Shown here: positions 1 through 10,849 of the stretch, piece after piece | Numbering within the stretch: position 1 is the stretch's first letter | How the letters are laid out: every line of letters starts with the position of its first letter | Assembly: GCA_017591395.1 (NCBI GenBank) | Contig: WEDG01002019.1 | Location: 1 to 64,000 of the forward strand | DNA length: 64,000 bases | Reading direction: 5' to 3' | Source: Schistocephalus solidus | Taxonomy: Eukaryota; Platyhelminthes; Cestoda; Diphyllobothriidea; Diphyllobothriidae | The notes under the pieces: model-generated | What the model saw: the letters and a program-made list of their open reading frames with translations, nothing else | The model's database searches: none | Told to the model about the DNA's origin: nothing | Position numbers and translations under genes: made by a program

Positions 1-401
1 TATAAAGTAATATATTGCTAGTAGGTTTGATGATGAGAAAGCCAGCTTGTTCAGTCATTTTTATGCCTAGTTATGGATGGAAATTTAAATTCTGTGTAGT
101 GCCACATAAAGTGATGTCGAATAATGACTAACGAACCATCGAGTTAAGAAAAGCCCTTCGGAACGTAACATGTGCGTAATTTAATGATTTTTTGCTTATT
201 TCCCGCAGTAAGCTGCACTGAGCAGAAAACATTTCGAGTCCGCTTGCTTCATGGGTAACATTCTCAATTTTATCTAACTGAATAAGTTCTCTATCTCATT
301 CTTATTTCCATACCAATTTTGACTCTAAGCCCCTTCCTCAATTTACATGGACGTTTCATGTGTTTTGCACTTAACATACCGTCCTCTTTAATTTGTTTTA
401 G
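1..401. other. 5' flank of RNF146-like gene, no gene recognised
   Basis: AT-rich sequence with no convincing coding stretch on either strand. It ends in a pyrimidine-rich tract and TTTTAG at 396-401, a plausible 3' splice site for the RING exon. An upstream non-coding or start-codon exon would therefore lie in or before this stretch, but I could not place one. Confidence 0.5.
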
Positions 402-626
402 TTCGCCAGCAGAGCTGGCTCCTTCTTGTATTCGATGGAAGGGATGGGCGGTTGCTGTCCTATTTGTCTTTCATCTTTTCTTCAACCCGTTAAAACTCCG
501 TGTGGTCACGTTTTTGCTATCTGTGCATTAAAGGTTCAGCATTTCACAAAAGACGCTGCCCATTATGTAGAGGGATTATAAACATGGACTTTTTCGAACA
601 TCCAACCGTCATTGCTAATGATCCAT
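402..626 (+). CDS. RNF146-like: RNF146/Iduna-like E3 ubiquitin ligase, RING exon with one-base frameshift
   Basis: RNF146 proteins are E3 ubiquitin ligases that recognise poly(ADP-ribose)-modified substrates through a WWE domain and ubiquitinate them through a RING-HC domain; axin in the Wnt pathway is the classic target. The RING ligands are visible here: CPIC (456-467), CGH (501-509), then CYLC (515-526) and CPLC (557-568). The segment after the third and fourth ligands, ending in KRRCPLCRGIINMDFFEHP, closely follows the family. A single base is missing from the T run at 511-515, so the two halves lie in different frames. ATG 435 or ATG 444 could be the start; both are in frame with CPIC. 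The exon ends at 626 before GTAAGT, leaving one base of a split codon (phase 1). That phase matches the WWE exon at 10504, which supports a sequence error or a very recent mutation over an old pseudogene. Confidence 0.85.
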
Positions 627-1904
627 GTAAGTATTTAATTTTCTAGTAATTTTAATCTAATTCGATTGTTATGTTTGCCCTAAATTTTTGAATTTTTTTA
701 CTGATCATGAACTGCTCTCCGATATACTGACACCTATTCTAAAACAAAGTGTTAGAAGACTACGTGTCTAGCCTTCAAGAACGGGTCCTTCGATAACCTG
801 TTCTTATATTAGTCATAAGTGTTCACACGACTTGTATAGAACGCCATATTCTGCTTAGATCGTAGTCCTTCTTCCCTAAACTGTTGGGGATGCGCAAACG
901 ATCGGCGCATCTCCTAAGCCCAGACTCCCTTGACAATCTCGGCCATCACCATGCGCAGTAGTGAGTTTGCCAAATGTCTGTACTTTGGAAGAAAGTTAAG
1001 TTTTTGCTCTACCGATGACAAGTATGTACTTCGACCCACCCATAAACTGGTATACTTTTTATGTCATGGATCCCCTTCACAGTTGCCATCCCAACCTAGC
1101 CTAGCTAGGGTTCGTCTCAATTCGCTGTATGCTATTGTTCGGTGTCTTCTTATTTGACCTGATTTGGATTGCTATAGGTAGAAATCCACTCAGGTGTGGC
1201 CGCCTTTACAATAAAATCTGAGTAAATGTGTTAAAAGGAACCGATGTACTAATCAATAGCCACGAAAGGATGATCCAACAGTGTAGGTTTTACATTTCCC
1301 TATGAACAACTTACTCTGTGAATGCAACAGTGACCGATTGAATGCTTTTCTTCTCATGAGGTCTTCCGTTTACAGTCACTATGATACGCAGTCTCGCCTA
1401 CAGATATAAAACCGGGGCTATTGGTCATGCTACCTCTGGAGCAGAAAAGATGTTACATAGACAGGACATTTTTGCGAGCACCACTTTCATATATTAGTAC
1501 CATTTTTTAAGGACTTAAGTGAATTTACAACTGCAAACGCCCAAAAAAAGGACTGATATTATTTGAAACAGTTGGTCCCTTTTTTGTGGTAAGCTTCGTT
1601 GGACAGTATTGACGGTGTTCAGTTTCAGAACACGAGTTGGCGAGCATACGCGTGCTTTCGATAAATTCTCATTGGATCAGTATATTTATATGGGAACGGG
1701 GTACAAGCTAAAACATACCATCAATAATGTTCATCTCCAAATACCAGTGAGTCGTGTAAATAGGGGAGGGTGGTGGCGATAAGATACAGCTAGTTAGGCG
1801 GCAGTGAGGGTTTTATGGAGACTTTCACAGGGGGAGAGAGAGAGGAGACGGTGGAGAGTACATGTAGTTAAGCCTTAGTTGGCCATTCTAAGCGCGGAGC
1901 TTGT

Positions 1905-3060
1905 AGCAGGTTCTTTTGTGCGCACAAGACCGGCTTTCTCAACCAGATGGCGTTAGCTTCTGCTGTTGCTAGCAGTCGCTGATCCAATAATGTGGGTAGT
2001 TTTGTGGCACCTTATAAATCACACGGAAGGCTTCTTTAGAGTCCACGCGGTGCCCGGAATCAACCATGTGTGCGAAAATAGTGTTGTTTATGCTTTTACC
2101 GTCGCTTTTTCTCAGCCATGCTGGGAGGTGTTCCCTTATTCTTTTAGATAGACGCTGACTCGTTCGACCAATATAACCTGCTCCACAGGAGCAAGTAAAT
2201 GAATAGATGCACATGGAGGTGGTCTGAGCGGGCAACCTATTCGTACCTTCTCCATGTAAAACCGGGTTAGTTGAGAATATTATCTGAATTCTCGTGACTG
2301 GGGAGGTTCATGCGACAGCTTGGTCAAGGCGTCTTCTCAGGAGTTTACTTGCCGCATCCCCCTGAAAAGGAACTTTAAGGAATAGGGTTTTATTTTCTGC
2401 AGTAAGTGATGGGGTTTTCTGGTCTTGTGGCCATATTCCTTGTAATAAATATATCCGGATAGCTATTTTATTGAAGTAGGTTCTTGATCTTTTGGAGCTC
2501 TTCTTCGATACAGTCGGCCGAACAAAATTGTCTAGCCCTTTGCGCCAAACAACTGACTAGATTGTGTTGTTGTTAGATGGGTACGAAACTGCCGAAGTTC
2601 GTACATTTTCCAGACCAGGTTTTCTTTGGACGAGCGCTCCTTCGGACACTACCGTCAGATCTTCGGCTTAGGAGGACGTCTAAGAAAGGAAGCAAAATTC
2701 CCCTTATTACCTTCAACGTGAACTTGATGGATGGATGTGCTTGATTAACCGCATTGAAGAGTGGATTTACATTCGTTTCTGCTTTGGCAATCGCAAAGAT
2801 GCCGTCAACGTAGTGACCGTAGTATTTTAATTTATTGATCCAATCAGGTCATCGCATGGGTCTGTTCGACCACGTGCACCCTCGTTAAAATCTTCGGTAA
2901 AGCACCGCAGTCCAAACTCCATCGCCACACTTTGCCCTATCTGTCCTCCCATCCCGTGTGTTACATGAACCTCATCCACATCATACCCCATCTTGTGAAA
3001 CATCACACTTCTCATCATCCGCAGACATGCAATCTGTTTTGCAATCCGCAATCATGGATA
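1905..3060 (-). mobile_element. Penelope-like element, degenerate RT to GIY-YIG part
   Basis: PLEs encode a reverse transcriptase joined to a GIY-YIG endonuclease. Read on the - strand, this stretch has an RT motif-B-like segment (VAMEFGLRCFTEDF, from about 2950), then a motif-C segment KYYGHYVDGIF near 2840 in which the usual YVDD has become YVDG. Next come a PFLDVLLSRRSDGSVRR segment typical of PLE RT, the linker with KVPFQGDAASKLLRRRL, and an intact GIY-YIG domain. Stops and frameshifts separate the pieces, so it is inactive. It lies in intron 1 of the RNF146-like gene, antisense to it. The 5' part of the element is missing or unrecognisable. Confidence 0.85.
1969..2235 (-). pseudogene. 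GIY-YIG endonuclease domain of the Penelope-like element
   Basis: An 88-codon open stretch containing the PLE GIY-YIG signature: a Cys-rich lead CIYSFTCSCGAGYIGRT followed by RLSKRIREHLPAWL and an AHMVDSGH segment. In PLEs this domain nicks target DNA to prime reverse transcription. The domain itself is uninterrupted, but the RT upstream on the same strand is broken, so it is a remnant. Confidence 0.85.
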
Positions 3061-3289
3061 AACCATGGCATTTCAGAACATGCACATCTCACGCAATTGA
3101 GAAATGTCATTTTCTGTATCCTGGTACGATTAGAGTGGAATCAGGTCTTGTGTGCCACGTTCGGACTGACCGCTGAGCTTTGTTGGCGATTGAGCCCAAT
3201 CAAATCACCCGTTGGTTGGCAGGCTCGGATAGTCGACTAGTGCAGGGAAAAGGAAAGATACAGATACTACCATTGGGGAATCTATCCCT

Positions 3290-3430
3290 ACAACACATCG
3301 GCACGTTACGCTCTATAATAAAGCTGACCCATTCGAATCTTTCACGATGTGCTGAGTCTTGGCTTGGTGGGTTGCCAGCTAACAGGATAAGTCGGTCCTC
3401 GTGGGAGATTTTTGCACTGGACGACTGCAG
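3290..3430 (+). repeat. ZF-LINE tail-module fragment (T1)
   Basis: Diverged match to the junction of the two tail monomers seen in the full ZF-LINE copies: CTGACCCATTCGAATCTTTC, then CACGATGTGCTGAG, then CTTGGCTTGGTGGGTTGCCA. It is oriented + and sits next to the 3' end of ZF-LINE copy A, which is oriented -. Confidence 0.6.
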
Positions 3431-3479
3431 TCCAGCTGCAATGTCCTCTTCCTACCGGAATTCACACTCCTCTGAGATC

Positions 3480-4277
3480 CGAACCGCTCTCGTTAGAGCC
3501 ACATGACAGTTCGACCGTTGATTTCGACGAGGTCCACCGTATGCTCCACACAGGTGGTGCAGGGACGGTGACTTGCGCGTGAATTAGTTTTAAGTGATAG
3601 GAGCCTTGCGCTGCAACAACCGCACTCTCTCCTCCCCCACCTGAGCCCGCTGTCAAGACAGAGTCAAGAAGACCGGAGATGGGAGAGGGCGCAGGTGACT
3701 GGCGCGGCCGGAGCCGCCCCTGGGCGTACCACCACACCTGGCTTGGATCACACGGATTGGGAGTGTCATAAAGGCCACATTAAAAAGGAGCCATTGCAGC
3801 CTGACTCTCAGTCCGCCAGTCAGCCACTCCACACAAAACACACATTGGGCTGACCACGCGGTCCGAGTTATCCCGTCAGTTGTCAACCTTCCAAGCCACG
3901 GCTTTTAGCGCACCGTGATAGTTTCAAGCGCGTCAGATTGTTTATAGTGAGGAAAATGCGCTGAGCTGTTGACCTCACTCTCTCCCCCACCCCCACAATC
4001 AGACCACCATCAGAGCCAGTCAGTTGTCTGAGATGGGAGTGGGCGCATTGGCTGACGGGTCGGCGTACCCGTCTTCGCGCGCCACAGCACCACCTGGCCC
4101 TATAACGCACATACCAGGATTCACTAAAGCAGAGGATATGGAGGAGCCATCGCCGTCTGACTCCCAGTCCACTGGTCAGCCACTTGACACACACAATACA
4201 TACACTGAGCCGATGGCGTGGTCTGGTGTAAGCGTCAGATTGGCAGCCTTTCAAGCCACGGTTTCTAGGAAACCGTG
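3480..4277 (-). repeat. ZF-LINE copy A tail: two diverged monomers with hairpin heads
   Basis: Monomer 1 starts with the hairpin CACGGTTTCTAGGAAACCGTG (4257-4277). Monomer 2 starts with the related CACGGCTTTTAGCGCACCGTG (3897-3917). Both then carry a TTGGAAGGTTGCCAACTGACGG-like segment, a GACTGAGAGTCAG-like segment, a GCGCCC(T/A)CTCCCA segment and a G-rich end. The same two-monomer order occurs in copies B and C. The final common sequence is GACGGTCGAACTGTCA; the exact 3' end beyond it is uncertain. Confidence 0.75.
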
Positions 4278-4374
4278 ATTTTATCAGGTACATTATGATG
4301 ATTGTGAGGGTTTTGTCTATGTATTAGTGTAGATGGTTTGCGCTGATTTGGCTTAGCCTCCGGTGGTTTACCGC

Positions 4375-5075
4375 AGGTTGTCGTGGAGGCGAATGTGTCC
4401 TAATACGCCCATGCGGTGTGTAAATGTGCGGGAGCAGTGAGGGCAGTGGAGGCGGGCGCGGCAATTGTATGTCGGAGCCCCAGGCACTTGTTCACCAGCC
4501 TCCGTGTGATGGATTCGCAGGTGACCGTCCAGGCCGATGCTTGAGTTGAAGTTGCGGGCGCATTGTGGGCAGGAGACATCGGTAGAGGCTGGGGGACGTC
4601 ATTCACGGTAGTGGAGTTGGCAGTGGCGGTAAGAATGGCAGGAGCGAAGGGCGTGCATGGTGTATCGGTGTTGTCGGCATTGCGGTGAATTTCGCTGTCA
4701 TGGATGCGCATGTGACCGAATAGGCCCATGCGATAAGTGAATGCGCAAGGACAGTGAGGGCAGTAGAGGCGGCGATTTCTGCTGTGTTGGTGCTCCAGGC
4801 AATGGTTCACCAGTCTCTGTACGATGGATTCGCAAGTGACTGACCAGGCCGATGCGTGAGGTGAATGTGCGGTTGCATTGAGGACAGTTTAAGAAAGAGT
4901 CCCCATCGCTGTTGGTGGTGGTCGTTGCGGTGGTGGGGGTAACGGGCGAAGAGTATTGGGCAGGGCCTGGGCATTGGCTATGTTTATCCGGGACGCTGGT
5001 GACTCTCGTGCCGCTCTTTTGGCCTTGGCGGCGGCGATCCGGTTGGCCTCATAGATTGCTGAACCAGTCTTCACG
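4375..5075 (-). pseudogene. C-terminal C2H2 zinc-finger region of ZF-LINE copy A
   Basis: The third finger is clear (CPHCPCAFTYRMGLFGHMRIH). Others are recognisable in neighbouring frames, separated by Thr/Pro-rich linkers that contain TETGEPVPGAP-like repeats. C2H2 fingers bind nucleic acid; here they probably act in template or target recognition, which is inference. Frameshifts break the array in this copy. Confidence 0.75.
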
Positions 5076-7180
5076 GATCTTCTTCATGCCGGTCTATCCT
5101 GGACGAGGTCCTCCCAGGTCGCCGGGTTGATTTGCAGTTACTTCAGCGATTTCTTCAAAGTGTCCTTGAAGTGTCGTTTTTGACCTCCCTGTCGGCGAGC
5201 ACCCGTAGCGATATCTACGTAGAAAAGTCGTTTGGGTACTCGCTCGTCGTTCATTCTTACCAGGTGGCCGCTCCATCGCGGTTGCACTTGCCTCAGCATG
5301 GCGTGGATGCTGAGGATTCCGGTCCGCTCCAGTCTTCCGTGTCTGGGATCCTGTCTTGCCATCTCAGCTTCAGTATTCTGTGGAGGCAGCTGAGATGGAC
5401 GTGATTCAGCTTCCTGGCTTGCTTCGAGTATATGGTCCAGGTCTCTGCTCCGTAAAGGAGTGTCGTCAAGACGACGGCCTTGTACATCTTCAATTTGGTG
5501 TTCAGGTGAATACCGTGGCGATATCACACGGAGGCCTGCAGCCGGCCGAAGGCCTGACTAGCTTTGGAGATCCGTTGGGCAACCTCGTCATCGATTCTCG
5601 TGTTGCGTGATAGCGTGCTTCATAGATAAGCAAAGGGTTCCACGTTTTTGAGTTGAGGACCGTTTACATTGATTCGGGGAGCATTGTATTCCGCGCTGGG
5701 TGGCGGCTGGTGCATGACAACCGTTTTGGCTCTACTGATTGTTAATCGAAAATCGGCGCAGCCTGCGGCGAAGAGGTCCATACTCCTTTGCATGCCCTCC
5801 TCCGTCACGGTGTTAAGGACGCAGTCGTCCGCGAAGAGCAAGTAATGGACTGTACCAGTAGACACGCGTTAAAGCCGGCATACGCCGTCTGTTGAGAAGG
5901 TTTCCGTCCGTTCTATAGGCGATGCGAATCTCAGGCTGTTCATCACGGTAGGCGTCCATCAATATAGCCGAGAACATGAGGCTGAACAGGGTGGGAGCCA
6001 ACACGCAGCCCTGCTTCACTCCGTTGGTCACTGCAAATGCTTCGGATACCGTCCCGTTGTCAGTGACACGCGCCGTCATCTCGCCATGAAGCTGACGCAC
6101 CATGTGCGTGAACCGCTCAGGACAGCCGAATTTCTGCATCACTTTCCACAGTCCGCCGCGATTCACCGTGTCAAAGGCTTTCGTTAGATCCACGAAGGTA
6201 GTGTATAGGTGAGTTTGCATCTCCTGGCACTTCTCTTATAGCTGGCGGGCGGCAAAGATCATGTCGGCTGTTCCGCGGTGTCGGCGGAAGCCATATTGGC
6301 TTTCTGGGAGCAGGCCCTGCTCTAGGTGACCGTTCAGACGATTGAGAAGGCTCCGGGCGAAGATCTTCCCGGCGATGTTGAGCAACGAGATGCCTCTGTG
6401 ATTATCACAGAGTTGCCGATTTCCCTTCCGTTTGTAGAGATGGACGATGGTCGCGTCTTTGAAGTCCTGAGGAACTTGTCTTTGGCGCCACATCTCCTGG
6501 AAGTGTTGTGAGTTCTTCCACCAGCCGGGGCCCACCGTGCTTGTAGGCTTCCGGTGGGATTGCGTCGGATCCCGGTGCTTTACCGCTAGAAATCTGCTGC
6601 ACGGCCCGGATGGTTTCTGGTAAGGAAGGCGGCAGATCCAGTTAATTCTTCGTGTCCACTTGAGAGAGCCGGTCAATGGCAGCATCGGAGATGGCTGATG
6701 AGCAATTAAGGACACTTCTGAAGTGCTCGGCCCAGCGCTTCAGCATTTGAGATTTCTCTGTCAGCAGTGTTGTGCCGTCAGTGCTGAGCAGTGGTCTGGT
6801 CCCCTTCATACATGGGCCGTAGATGGACTTGATGGCTTTGAAAAAGTTTTTCATTTCATTGCGGTCCACATACCCCTGGATTTCGTTAGCCTTTCGGATC
6901 ATCCAGACGTCCTGCATCTTCCGCAGCCGTTGCCGTACAAGGAGGCGGCATCTGAATAAGGCTACTTTGGTGGCGTCAGTCCGAAGGTCCATGTAGGCTT
7001 TGAGTAGTCCATTCTTCTCCGCGAGTAAGTTGCTGATGTCGGCGTCATTGTCGTCAAACCTGTCCTGGTGTTGATGGCGTGCGCGTTCGAGGACTTCGAG
7101 GGCGGTGGACTGGATGACATTTCGCAGTTGGCATCATCGTGTTTCCACGGTGTCGTTATTATCTGGAGCATGCAAGTTCT
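5076..7180 (-). pseudogene. Reverse transcriptase region of ZF-LINE copy A
   Basis: The RT copies element RNA into DNA at the nicked target. Visible are KAPGSDAIPPEAYKHGG, the NHRGISLLNIAGKIFARSLL block, QYGFRRHRGTADMIFAARQL, motif A FVDLTKAFDTVNRGGLWKV, motif B VTNGVKQGCVLAPTLFSL and motif C LLFADDCVLNTV (near 5820). The C-terminal block [20 protein letters not shown] follows. Several frameshifts and stops split it, so the protein is not made as one piece. Confidence 0.9.
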
Positions 7181-7235
7181 CCAGGTTCTCGGTTATTTGG
7201 TTGCTGAAATCAAAACAATGAGCAGGCAAATTTAA

Positions 7236-8090
7236 CTAAAGAGTATTTAACTTGCCTGTTGGCCGCTTACCTTGGGACCTTAGTTGGGGTTGCAATCGGA
7301 GCCTCATCTGGAAGATGACGAGGCGGTGATCTGTCCAACCATCAGCATCGCGGATCGCCTTGGTTACCAGCACGTCCTGTCGAGCTCGCCTCTGGACGAG
7401 ACCATAGTCCAGCAGCTGCCAGCGCCGCGACAGAGGGTGCATCCACGTGGCCTTCTCCCGCGTCGGAAGGCGGAAGAAGGTGTTAGTCAGCAGGAGACGG
7501 TGTTCCGCACACGTGCGCAGCAGAAGGAGACCGTTATCGTTACAGCTACCGAGACCGTGGGGACCCAGCACCCCCTGCCAGGCAGCGTGGTCTGTCCCGA
7601 CGCGGGCGTTGAAGTCACCAAGTACAATTAACTTGTCCACCTTCGGCACAGTCGCCAGCAGGGCATGCAAGTCCTCGTAGAATTTGTCCTTCGCCGCATC
7701 AGAGCTCGTCATTGAGGGAGCGTAGGCGCTGATGGTGGTGGTGAACTGGTCTCCCTGAAGAGGCCGGCGGAGGCTCATCAGGCGATCATTGATACCCTGC
7801 GGTTGACAGGGCAGACGTCCCACGATGTTGTTCCAAATTGCAAAGGCAACACCAGCGTCGCGTCGCCCTGCCTTTGGCCGGCCGCTCCAGAAGGTGTAGC
7901 CGGCACCCACCTCCTCCAGCTGACCCTGCTCAGATAATCAGGTCTCGCTGAGAGTAGCAATGCCCACCTTGTAGTGCGCCAGTTCCCGAGCGACTAGCGC
8001 CGTCCTTCGTTCCGGCCGGTTGCTTCTAGGATTGTCTAAAAGGGAACGAACATTCCAGGCTGCTAGTGTAAGTGGACTCACCCGAGCAGC
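7236..8090 (-). pseudogene. AP-type endonuclease domain of ZF-LINE copy A
   Basis: The domain opens with a SPLTLAAWNVRSLLDN-like start near 8085. It continues through [32 protein letters not shown] and ends with the [10 protein letters not shown] motif (the SDH-equivalent). GDFN and TDH are intact. A premature TGA lies near 7945 inside the SETRFSEQG block. In LINEs this domain nicks target DNA to start target-primed reverse transcription. Confidence 0.88.
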
Positions 8091-8276
8091 CTGGAGGGTA
8101 TGGCGAGGGGGATTGTGAGAGGGGGTATTGTTGTTTGTTTGAGTTTTACGACCGCGTATTTTGCGAGCCGCGGCCGGCTGCAGAAGACGTGATAACCAGT
8201 ATTTTTTAGGGCAATTTTTCTAGCCCCCTCCTCCGTGAGGAGGCAAGCAGTGCTGTCCCTAAATAGGGCTGCTCGG
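8082..8276. repeat. Inverted repeat bracketing part of the ZF-LINE 5'UTR
   Basis: CCGAGCAGCC at 8082-8091 and GGCTGCTCGG at 8267-8276 form a perfect 10-bp inverted repeat in the 5'UTR, with a loop of about 175 nt. The same pair is present in copy B (23608-23617 and 23802-23811) and is missing in copy C. Confidence 0.8.
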
Positions 8277-8918
8277 ACATCCCAGACGGCTGCCGAACTC
8301 CACTATGGTCACGGTTTTGTTTTAGTGGGAGAGCGATCCGAGTTAGCCTGGGCCGCTTACGGGGTTGCTGTCGCTCGCACCGTAGTACTTTTTGAGAGGG
8401 GGAGTCGGGAAGTTCGGGAGTCAGACATACTGGGTGTGGAGGCACACACAACACCGGAGACCCTCACCTGGTTTACCCGCCGGTCGAGATGGTTGCCCGG
8501 GGTGTGGCCGCTGGGAAGAACCCAACTTCGAGGAGCCACAGGTGAGAGTTGGGTACCAGTTAGAGGCGGCCACGGGAGCATTCACCACCTATACGAGAAA
8601 AATGGAGCGATCAAAGACTATCTGTGTGGTGCTACCTCTAACTAGTACCCCATACACCCCTGAGAGCCACATACACGCTTTGAAGAGCAGGTTGTATGTT
8701 GTACGGGTGGACGGAATGTTTGAATTTTTTGACCATTGTGTCCGAGTTCACCTCCGATCGTCTTCATATTGCTTACCCATCGCAACAATGTAGATGAGGC
8801 AGGACAGATTTCAGAAGATGTACAAGTTGGCCTCACTATAAACTACTTAACGAACAAATTGCCGGTAATGAGCCCACTCCGTGTAACATACGGTAGACGT
8901 CGTTCGTGACGGTCGACC

Positions 8919-8971
8919 TGTCGTGGGCTTCTTGTCTACTTGTTGTCTTCTTGTCGTGGGCTTCTTGTCTT
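8919..8971. repeat. Short direct duplication in intron 1
   Basis: TGTCGTGGGCTTCTTGTCT occurs twice, starting at 8919 and about 8953, separated by a related TTGTTGTCTTC stretch. It is a local tandem duplication without evident function. Confidence 0.6.
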
Positions 8972-9689
8972 GTTTTGGGTTTGGCAACCGAATCGAACAC
9001 CGAAATCCGCACTTATAAATCCAAGAAAGTCTAGGAATCTGCTACAGGGGTTAACTTAAGTCATTGTCGTCTTTTATACCATCCACTTTGTCGTTGATAA
9101 GCACCCCAATATAGTCTTTCATTGCAACCGGCCTGCGACACAGCCCTGCATCTTTTTGATTATGTGCACACTATTACCTTTAGCCTTTGATAGCGCTTTT
9201 GTTTGTTTTGGGTGTTTTTATTATCTGCATGTGCTTGCCTCAATGGGGTTTCCTCTTCGCCATCCTTTTACTTAATCCAACCGAGTTCGGTCTGAACTTC
9301 TGAAAGAAGTCTCGCTTTTACGTCTTAATTGTGGAGTCCTGGTTCTACTTTCGCGGAGATAAACTCATTTTACCATGTCTGTCCCTTTGATAGTCTGTAG
9401 CACTGATTTTAAAATAAGGTTTAAATTTCTTCACCTAAGAAAACCCGTAAGCTTTCTTTGTCATTCTTGTCTTTTATTATATAATTTGGAGTTCCTCCTA
9501 CATAAATAAGATTTGCTTAATACTGGCAATTGGATGATTAAGCGAATTGTGTCCGTATTTTCAACTGCGTTTAACTACTTATTATAGTTAATATCTGTTT
9601 CCAAATAATGAATGACCATGCAATATCAATCTACTAGTCTCTGGCAATTTTCGGTCTTCGCCCTAGCAGGCTTTTTCTAAAAACATTAA

Positions 9690-10435
9690 ACACGCCTCGA
9701 TGATGTGACATTTTACCTCCACGCATAACGATTCGTGGCAGCAGACCTGGATAGTTAAATCCGTTCTTTTCTCCAGTGACGGATGCCGAATAGCGAAGAT
9801 TCAAGCACCGCCTCCATGTCTTACCGAACCGTGTCGAGCCAGGTTTTTATTTGACCTCTTCCATGCCTCCACGTGGGCAGTGACGCCGGATCGAGAGCAG
9901 TAGAACTAAGCGTGCCAGGCGGGCAACAGGGGACGGGCCTAAACCACGTCAGTCGTCTTTCTTGAATGACCTGAGATATCTTCGTGATATTTTCGCTGCG
10001 AGTTTGTACTTCCTCGTTTGAGATGTAGTCGGTGTACTTCACTCAGAAGATAATCCTCTGGCAGCGATAGTCAAATATCTCCAGTCATCGCTCATCTTCT
10101 ACGCACAAAGCCCAGCATTCACAACTGTAGAGGATCGGTCAAACGGATGCACTGTACACGCGGAAATTCGTGGCGATGGAGTTGTCGTGTCGGGTTCATA
10201 GGAACTTTCTAAGGATCGAGAAAACCCGGTAAGCAGCGTGGATTCGGGAGACAATGTCGTCCTTAATCTGTACATTGGGCCGCATCCTCGTCCCGGGGCA
10301 TTGAAAATTATCCAATTTTTCATGCTGACAGCCATTAACCCCGAGGGATGCTTTCTCCTGGTCAGGGATGCAGTTCGAATACAATTCGGTTTTATTTTGT
10401 TGGAGAAACAACATACTTTACTCAATCGAAAGTAA
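9690..10435 (-). mobile_element. Second LINE family (RTE-like), 3' RT fragment, copy I
   Basis: On the - strand one reads CIPDQEKASLGVNGCQHEK, then a KDDIVSRIHAAYRVFSILRK segment, a broken SYEPDTTTPSPRISACTVHP block, then SENITKISQVIQERRLTWF and GRGQIKTWLDTVR. The order and content match copy J at 61.1-62.7 kb. It is 5'-truncated and frameshifted. Its upstream limit is only about 70 bp from the WWE exon of the RNF146-like gene. Confidence 0.8.
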
Positions 10436-10503
10436 TGCATTTATTTGTTTTTTTTCCGCGGATTTCACTCATGTTCTTCATTCCCTTCAACTTCCATACC
10501 AAG

Positions 10504-10679
10504 GTATTGAACGTTCGAATTCCGACTTGGTGTGGTACTATGAAGGCCGTAATGGCTGGTGGCGATACGACACCCGAACGGCCTCCGAAATTGAGGCAGC
10601 TTTTACACAGTCCCTACAGTCTTGTGAAGTCTGCGTCGCCGGCCACATTTATGTTGTGGATTTCGCACAAATGTGTCAG
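10504..10679 (+). CDS. RNF146-like: RNF146-like gene, WWE-domain exon
   Basis: The translation contains LVWYYEGRNGWWRYDTRTAS, the hallmark of the WWE domain of RNF146, which binds the iso-ADP-ribose unit of poly(ADP-ribose). It continues with AGHIYVVDFAQMCQ, like the family's AGFLYVADLENMVQ. The acceptor is CCAAG at 10499-10503 behind a CT-rich tract. The exon opens with two bases that complete the split codon left by the RING exon (phase 1). It closes at CAG 10677-10679 before GTATAT, phase 0. The open frame upstream of 10504 is intron read-through. Confidence 0.92.
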
Positions 10680-10849
10680 GTATATTTCTACAACCTGTCT
10701 CTACAATTGGTGCAATATTTTTCCTTCAGCAGCTAAGTTGTGGATGTGCTTTGCGCATTCTACAACATCATCGTATTCGCTGCTGCTGCCGCCACCACCA
10801 CCCGCTTTCGCAATATAATATAATTGTCTCTTGATCCGTTATCATACAG

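Larger units (their letters stand above)
3480..8660 (-). mobile_element. ZF-LINE copy A, 5'-complete non-LTR retrotransposon
   Basis: Order on the - strand: 5'UTR (8660 to about 8090), AP-type endonuclease, RT, a C-terminal C2H2 zinc-finger region, then a two-monomer tail. The 5' boundary at about 8660 coincides with the starts of copies B (23221) and C (41143); each begins with a GGGGTG-like sequence and then GTACTA. It is about 5.2 kb. The polyprotein is broken by frameshifts and at least one stop in the endonuclease, where the R of ETRF-SEQG has become TGA near 7945. Clade assignment is uncertain: the RT resembles RTE/Proto-type LINEs abundant in diphyllobothriidean tapeworms. It occupies intron 1 of the RNF146-like gene in antisense. 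Confidence 0.9.
627..10503 (+). other. Intron 1 of the RNF146-like gene (about 9.9 kb)
   Basis: Donor GTAAGT at 627-632; acceptor AAG at 10501-10503 after a pyrimidine-rich tract. Inside, in order: 627-1904 with nothing recognised; a Penelope-like element (-); a ZF-LINE tail fragment (+); full ZF-LINE copy A (-); 8661-9690 with only a short duplicated motif near 8919-8970; and a second-family LINE fragment (-) ending about 70 bp before the WWE exon. The three protein-coding retroelements are all antisense to the gene. Confidence 0.7.

Noticed and set aside
319..531. 70-codon open frame overlapping the RING exon
   Set aside because: It is a different frame from the CPIC and CPLC RING coding; a shadow of the true exon.
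4024..4278. 84-codon + frame in ZF-LINE copy A
   Set aside because: It reads the tail module antisense; the same shadow appears at 27830-28105 in copy B.
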